Of a stretch of 64,000 nt of DNA, positions 59,529 to 64,000 are shown piece after piece. Source of the stretch: Bradyrhizobium zhanjiangense (GTDB taxonomy: Bacteria > Pseudomonadota > Alphaproteobacteria > Rhizobiales > Xanthobacteraceae); NCBI RefSeq assembly GCF_004114935.1, contig NZ_CP022221.1:6965001-7029000 (forward strand), written 5' to 3'. The notes under the pieces were generated by a model, which was given only the letters and a program-made list of their open reading frames with translations, had not been told where the DNA came from and ran no database searches. A program made the position numbers and the translations under genes. Each line of letters starts with the position of its first letter. Positions within the stretch are counted from its first letter, which is position 1.

Positions 59529-61103
59529 TCACGAATGCTGCGCCACCACAGCCGGTCGGGCCGGCGGCCGCGGCACGATATCGACCGACCAAAGGTCACG
59601 GTTGTCGACATCCTTCAGGGTCACGGTCATCACGCCGCTGCGGCCGTCGATGTCGACCCGGCCGAAGAACTGCAGGCCGAAGCAGGGCGCGAGATTCTCG
59701 CCCTGCGCCGCACTACAGCCATGCTGGTACATCGCGACCGGACCAAACGTGTCATCGAGCTCGCCCGGCCCCCAGGTGCCGGCATGCAGCGGGCCGGAGA
59801 CGAATTCCCAGAACGGATCGAAATCCTGGAATTGCGCCTTGTTCGGATCGTAGTAGTGCGCGGCGGTGTAGTGCATGTCGGCGGTGAGCCAGACGATGTT
59901 GCAGATTCCGGCGCGCTTGATGAACGCCAGCAGATCGGCAATCTCGTGCTCGCGCCGGTCAGGCGGCCCATTGCCGAGCGCAACGGCGTCGAGGCTGATC
60001 AGGCCGATCGGCAAATCGGCCGCGATCACCTTCCAGGTCGCGCGCGAGGCGGCGAGCTCGCGCTTGAGCCAGGCGAGCTGCTCAGCGCCGAGGATCCAGC
60101 CGCGATGATCGTTTCCCTTGTTCCAGGTCTCATCGCGATAGCTGCGCATGTCGATCATGAAGACGTCGAGCAGCGGGCCATACGCGATCTTGCGATAGAC
60201 CCGACCCTGGCGCGCGCCGATGTCGCGGATCGGCATGAAGTCGAAGAAGGCGCGGCGGGCGCGCGCGACCAGGCGCGGCGAGCCGTCGTCCTCGAAGCCC
60301 GCATCGTCGTAGCTGCCGGTCGGCGACCAGTCGTTGGTGACCTCGTGATCGTCCCACTGAGCGAACATCGGCACTTGCGCGTGAAAGGCGCGAAAGTGCT
60401 CGTCCAAATGGTTGTATTTGTAATTGCCGCGGAACTGCGCCAGCGTGTGCGCGACCTCGGCCTTGTCCTCGGTGACGATGTTGCGCCAGGTCTCGCCGTT
60501 CGGCAGCTTCTGCTCGGAAGGAATGGTGCAGTCGGCGTAGATATGGTCGCCGGAGTGGATGAAGAAATCCGGGCGGTTGTCGAGCATGGTGCGATAACTG
60601 CGATACCCGCCGCGCGAGACATCGATGCCCCAGCCCTGTCCCGCGGTATCGCCGGACCACAGGAACGAGATCGACCGGCCCGCGATCGGTGCTGTGCGGA
60701 AATGGCCGATGCGGCTCTCGCCGGCGATACCGGTCGCAATATCGTCGAAGCGCACGCGATAGAAGATGTCCTGCCCGGGCGGCAGATCGTTCAGCAGCAG
60801 CTTTGCAGTGAAGTCGGCATCGGGCAGCGCATCTCGCGAAGCCGACGCAATGATCGTCTTAAAACTCTCGACGGTCGAGCATTCCACCTGCATCCGCGCC
60901 GGCCGGTCGGCGCGCGCCCAGATCACGGCGGCGCCGTCACAGACATCGCCGGACTGGATGCCGCTCGTGATCTGCGGACGATCGGCGGCGCGGCTGAGAT
61001 GCGGCTTTGCGAGCGTCCCAAGCGAGGCGATGGCGAGGCTGGAGGTCGAGCGAACCAAAAATTGCCGCCGGGTCCATGCCCGCGCGGCGCGGAGCGTTGC
61101 CAT
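59529..61103 (-). CDS. Alkaline phosphatase D / PhoD-like phosphodiesterase, Tat-exported
   Basis: This 524-residue protein has a Tat signal W-T-R-R-Q-F-L-V (about 10-17) and cleavage near S-R-A-A. A beta-sandwich N-terminal domain is followed by the PhoD metallophosphatase domain: G-D-T-A, D-F-F-I-H-S-G-D-H-I-Y-A-D, W-D-D-H-E-V-T-N-D-W, and T-A-D-M-H-Y. PhoD needs Ca2+ and Fe3+ and releases phosphate from esters or teichoic acids. It should act in the periplasm in phosphate supply. Confidence 0.93.
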   Translation of the reverse strand: MATLRAARAWTRRQFLVRSTSSLAIASLGTLAKPHLSRAADRPQITSGIQSGDVCDGAAVIWARADRPARMQVECSTVESFKTIIASASRDALPDADFTAKLLLNDLPPGQDIFYRVRFDDIATGIAGESRIGHFRTAPIAGRSISFLWSGDTAGQGWGIDVSRGGYRSYRTMLDNRPDFFIHSGDHIYADCTIPSEQKLPNGETWRNIVTEDKAEVAHTLAQFRGNYKYNHLDEHFRAFHAQVPMFAQWDDHEVTNDWSPTGSYDDAGFEDDGSPRLVARARRAFFDFMPIRDIGARQGRVYRKIAYGPLLDVFMIDMRSYRDETWNKGNDHRGWILGAEQLAWLKRELAASRATWKVIAADLPIGLISLDAVALGNGPPDRREHEIADLLAFIKRAGICNIVWLTADMHYTAAHYYDPNKAQFQDFDPFWEFVSGPLHAGTWGPGELDDTFGPVAMYQHGCSAAQGENLAPCFGLQFFGRVDIDGRSGVMTVTLKDVDNRDLWSVDIVPRPPARPAVVAQHS

Positions 61104-61216
61104 TCAGGAAACCTTCGTCGAATCGCGACGGAAGGTGCCTGCGCTCCTTGACTTCCAGCTTACGGTTTCTTGACTGCGCGCCTACGGTTTTGCGACGCAG
61201 GGATGACGCCTATGAG

Positions 61217-61636
61217 CTAGCGCTTCCAGTTGCAGATGCCGCCGGAGCGGCACGGCCAGGTCTGGATGCGCGTGTCCCTTGCCTGCGCGTCCAGCGGATT
61301 GCCGTGACGACGTGAGAGTTTGGTGCGCGCCGCACCGCGCGGCTGGGCGCTCCGGGCATGGCCGACCTTGGGCTCGGCCACGTGCACGCGTTCAGCGGCG
61401 ACCTTCTTTGGCACGTCAATCGGCTCGGCGCGCGCCTGCGCCTCGTTGCCGCCGCGTGCCTCCAAAGCGACCGGCGCGAATTTCGTCTCCGGACCGAGCC
61501 GCTTCGGCGACAGCACAGCCTTGGACAGATCGAGACCGAGATATTCGTCAGGCTTGTAGTCGTCAGCGCGCGCGATGCCCGCCCCTGCGAGCACGAGGGC
61601 CACGGCAATTGCAAAGGGAACGCTTTTCAGGACCAC
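61217..61636 (-). CDS. Secreted hypothetical protein
   Basis: This protein of 139 residues has a Sec signal peptide (about 1-24, A-R-A-D-D). The mature part is basic and Ala-rich, with D-E-Y-L-G-L-D-L-S-K-A-V-L-S-P-K at the start and T-W-P-C-R-S-G-G-I-C-N-W-K-R at the end (two Cys, five residues apart). A GTG start with AGGAGG upstream. No family recognised. Confidence 0.75.
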   Translation of the reverse strand: MVLKSVPFAIAVALVLAGAGIARADDYKPDEYLGLDLSKAVLSPKRLGPETKFAPVALEARGGNEAQARAEPIDVPKKVAAERVHVAEPKVGHARSAQPRGAARTKLSRRHGNPLDAQARDTRIQTWPCRSGGICNWKR

Positions 61637-61744
61637 GGACGCCTCCTGAAATCGATTATGAAAGGGGCAATTTACCCGTATTTAAGAGGCGTCGCGCGCA
61701 ATTCCAGCGGCCAATTGCCGCCGTGGTTAAGAAGTTTGGCGATG

Positions 61745-62746
61745 TCAGGCGACCTTTCGCGTCGTCCCTGTCCCATCGAGGAACCCGATCAGGCGGCTGC
61801 GGATGATGGTTTCCGCCTCGCTCATGATGCGGTCGACGAGTTCCTTGCAGGAGGGAATGTCGTGGATGAGGCCTGCGACCATGCCGCAGCTCCAGGCGCC
61901 CGCGTCCATCTGACCATCCAGCATGATCCTGGGATAGACACCCGCGACCTGGTCGTGAATGTCGTCGATCGTGAGCTTGGCGCCCTTCGCGCGCTCGATC
62001 TCGAGCAGACGGTCGACATTGGCGTTCTTCAGGACGCGCTCGGTATTGCGCAGCGCCCGCATGATCAGGCGGGTGTCGAGCTCGGTGGCGGCGACCAGCG
62101 CATTCTTGACGTTCTGATGCACCGGCGCTTCCTTGGTGGCGATGAAGCGCGTGCCCATGTTCATGCCGGCTGCGCCCAGCGACAACGCCGCGACGAGGCT
62201 GCGCCCGTCGGCCATGCCGCCGGAGGCGACGAACGGGATCTTCAATTCTTCCGCAGCGCGCGGCAGCAGGATCATGTTGGGAATGTCGTCCTCGCCGGGA
62301 TGGCCGCCGCATTCAAACCCGTCGACGCTGACGGCGTCGCAGCCGATCCGCTCTGCTTTCAGCGAGTGGCGGACTGAAGTGCACTTATGGATGACCTTGA
62401 TGCCGGCCGCCTTCAGCGCCGGCAGGTATGCTTCCGGGCTGCGGCCCGCGGTCTCAACCGCCTTGATTCCACCTTCGATGATGGCCGCGATGTATTCCGG
62501 ATAAGGCGGCGCCGAGAAGGTCGGCAGGAAGGTGAGATTCACGCCGAACGGCTTGTCCGTCATGTCGCGGCAGCGCGCGATCTCCTTGGCCAGCAGCTCG
62601 GGCGTCTTCTGCGTGAGACCGGTGATGATGCCAAGCCCGCCGGCATTGGAGACGGCGGCAGCCAGCTCGGCAAAGCCGACGAAATGCATGCCGCCCTGGA
62701 TGATCGGGTGCTCGATGCCGAACAGTTCGGTGATCGCGGTCTTCAC
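61745..62746 (-). CDS. Nitronate monooxygenase (2-nitropropane dioxygenase family)
   Basis: This FMN TIM-barrel of 333 residues has P-I-I-Q-G-G-M, N-A-G-G-L-G-I-I, F-G-V-N-L-T-F, V-D-G-F-E-C-G-G-H-P-G (FMN/substrate site), A-S-G-G-M-A-D-G and M-G-T-R-F. It should oxidise nitronates such as propionate-3-nitronate, a plant toxin, which fits a soil or plant-associated bacterium; some relatives act as enoyl reductases. GTG start with GGAGGAG upstream. Confidence 0.92.
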   Translation of the reverse strand: MKTAITELFGIEHPIIQGGMHFVGFAELAAAVSNAGGLGIITGLTQKTPELLAKEIARCRDMTDKPFGVNLTFLPTFSAPPYPEYIAAIIEGGIKAVETAGRSPEAYLPALKAAGIKVIHKCTSVRHSLKAERIGCDAVSVDGFECGGHPGEDDIPNMILLPRAAEELKIPFVASGGMADGRSLVAALSLGAAGMNMGTRFIATKEAPVHQNVKNALVAATELDTRLIMRALRNTERVLKNANVDRLLEIERAKGAKLTIDDIHDQVAGVYPRIMLDGQMDAGAWSCGMVAGLIHDIPSCKELVDRIMSEAETIIRSRLIGFLDGTGTTRKVA

Positions 62747-62844
62747 TTAGTTTCTCCTCCCGGAATTTTGCCTAGTGTCAGGTTCAGTCTAGCCGCAGTC
62801 TCGTGCCGCGGTCACCATTTCTCTCCGGACGGGTGGAGGGCGCG

Positions 62845-64000
62845 TCAGTGCCCCCGCGCCGGCGCGCTCAAATCGATCCGGCGCAGCACGGCCGCGGTGG
62901 GAATCATCAGCACCGCGACGATGGCGAGCGTCCAGAACACGTCGATATAGGCCAGGAAATCGACCTGCTGCTGCAAGGTCTTGCCGACCCATGCGACCGC
63001 CTGCGACGCTGCATCGCTCGCATTCGAGCCCTGGGCCTGGAAGTAGCGCGTCATCGCGTCGATGGTCTGCTGGTAGCCGAGATCCGAGGGCGCAGCGTGC
63101 TCGATCAGACGGCTCTGATGGAATTGCTGGCGCTGAGCCAGGAGCGTCTGCGCCAGCGCAACCCCCATCGAGCCGCCGATATTGCGCGCGACATTGATTA
63201 GGGCGGAGGCCTGGTTGGTCTTCTCGGGTGGCAAGCCGTCATAGGATGCCGTCGTCACCGGAAGGAACAGGAACGGAAGAGCGACCGCGAGATAGATTCG
63301 CGCCAGCGCGGCATAGCCGTAGGTGATCTCCCCGGTAAGCCCGGTCAGATGCCACATGGAAAGTGCGGCAGTCGCAGCGCCGAACATAATGAGATATTTG
63401 GGCTGCACGATCGTGACTAGTCGTCCCGCCACCGGCATCAACATCATCGTCACGACGCCGCTCGGCGACAGCACCAATCCTGCAAGCATGGCGGTATAGC
63501 CCAGCTCCGTCTGCAAAAGCTGCGGCAATAGCTGCGTCGTTGAGATCAGCACCGCGAATGTGCCGAGCATGACCAGGAAGCAGGACCCGAACTGGCGCCT
63601 GCCGATCAGGCGGATGTCGACGATCGGATCATCCCGCATCAACTCCCATGGGATCAATGCGAGCAGGCAGAAGGCGGCAAGAAGTGCAAAGAACAGGATC
63701 ATGTTCGATCCGAACCAATCATTGCGCTGACCTTCGTCAAGCACGAATTCGAGCGCGCCGAGCCCGATCGCGACCAGCAGGAAGCCGATGTAGTCGACGC
63801 GCAGGCCTCTGCTCAGCAGCTCCGCCCTCTCCTCTTCCGCGCCCGACGGCTCCTTGACCAGCGTGCCGACCAGGAACAGCGAGATCAGACCCATCGGCAC
63901 GTTGATCAGGAACACCCAATGCCAGGAATAGGTGTCGGTGATCCAGCCGCCGAGCGTCGGGCCGATCACTGGGGCGACCACGACGGCGACGCCATAGATG
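62845..64000 (-). CDS. DHA2-family MFS efflux pump (EmrB-like), C-terminal part; 5' end outside window
   Basis: 385 residues are visible; the frame is open to the window edge (I-Y-G-V-A-V-V-V-A-P-V-I-G-P-T-L-G-G-W-I-T-D). The motif G-P-x-L-G-G-W and N-V-P-M-G-L-I-S are typical of 14-helix EmrB/QacA pumps, which export drugs with protons, usually together with an EmrA membrane-fusion protein. About 10 helices are in view. emrA is not in the window; it may lie beyond the right edge, upstream of this gene. Confidence 0.93.
   Translation of the reverse strand, partial: IYGVAVVVAPVIGPTLGGWITDTYSWHWVFLINVPMGLISLFLVGTLVKEPSGAEEERAELLSRGLRVDYIGFLLVAIGLGALEFVLDEGQRNDWFGSNMILFFALLAAFCLLALIPWELMRDDPIVDIRLIGRRQFGSCFLVMLGTFAVLISTTQLLPQLLQTELGYTAMLAGLVLSPSGVVTMMLMPVAGRLVTIVQPKYLIMFGAATAALSMWHLTGLTGEITYGYAALARIYLAVALPFLFLPVTTASYDGLPPEKTNQASALINVARNIGGSMGVALAQTLLAQRQQFHQSRLIEHAAPSDLGYQQTIDAMTRYFQAQGSNASDAASQAVAWVGKTLQQQVDFLAYIDVFWTLAIVAVLMIPTAAVLRRIDLSAPARGH

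Noticed and set aside
1..64000. CRISPR arrays or prophage
   Set aside because: No regularly spaced identical repeats with unique spacers, and no phage structural, integrase or lysis genes were seen.

Overview
The window is 64 kb of GC-rich alphaproteobacterial chromosome, and the genus is most probably Bradyrhizobium or a close Nitrobacteraceae relative. The grounds are GC-saturated third codon positions, the gene content (RibBX-type riboflavin enzyme, DUF1194, DUF1499, DUF3124 and extensin-like proteins, a PRC-barrel gene, several CoA-ester enzymes), GGAAC-type stress promoters and several families of short intergenic palindromes of the kind common in that genus. This assignment is an inference from protein and repeat style, not from a marker gene. 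There is no rRNA, CRISPR array or prophage. One tRNA (Gln, TTG) and one intact IS481-family element are present. About 57 protein genes are supported, two of them cut by the window edges.

Layout. 1-4.7 kb: end of a sodium:solute symporter, a BNR/Asp-box sialidase-like protein and an SDR in one operon, then a class III CoA-transferase divergent from a VOC protein. 4.9-11.5 kb: PRC-barrel protein, tRNA-Gln, a DmdC-like acyl-CoA dehydrogenase, the IS481 element, an MFS carrier and a crotonase-fold protein. 11.8-20.1 kb: periplasmic 5'-nucleotidase, a histone-deacetylase-like hydrolase, xseB, dxs, a nucleoside 2-deoxyribosyltransferase-like protein, a TlyA rRNA methyltransferase and an overlapping RlmD/TrmA-family methyltransferase. 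20.2-26.1 kb: a five-gene operon (HMG-CoA-lyase-like enzyme, class III CoA-transferase, ABC substrate-binding protein, ATPase, permease) divergent from a GntR/FCD regulator with an unusual second winged helix. 26.1-30.2 kb: a cell-surface protein, a nucleotidyltransferase, a second crotonase, a two-repeat protein and a DUF1194 protein.

30.4-33.4 kb is the most informative part. A sequence matching the fluoride (crcB-motif) riboswitch is followed by an intrinsic terminator and then a tight operon: MFS carrier, two crcB/Fluc subunits and a DUF190 protein, with clpS after it. This reads as a complete fluoride-sensing and fluoride-export unit, with an asymmetric two-subunit channel and a carrier of unknown substrate as its first gene.

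33.4-42.3 kb: adenylate cyclase, aroC, histidine phosphatase, fabI, an ECF sigma/anti-sigma pair, a DnaJ-family co-chaperone, a small lipoprotein, pdxH and an SDR. 42.3-43.4 kb is mostly non-coding and resembles a dispersed repeat. 43.4-53.4 kb: small Cys-motif protein, CorA, L,D-transpeptidase, extensin-like protein, acyl-CoA ligase, DUF1499 protein, MBL hydrolase, glutaryl-CoA dehydrogenase and ribBX. 53.6-64 kb: KefB-type antiporter, DUF3124 protein, PLP aminotransferase, a short XRE regulator that may be truncated, small secreted proteins (one His-rich behind a probable stress promoter), aldo/keto reductase, Tat-exported PhoD phosphatase, nitronate monooxygenase and the end of an EmrB-type efflux pump.

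All calls come from reading the sequence alone. Family names rest on motifs and recollection of families, and no database search was possible.
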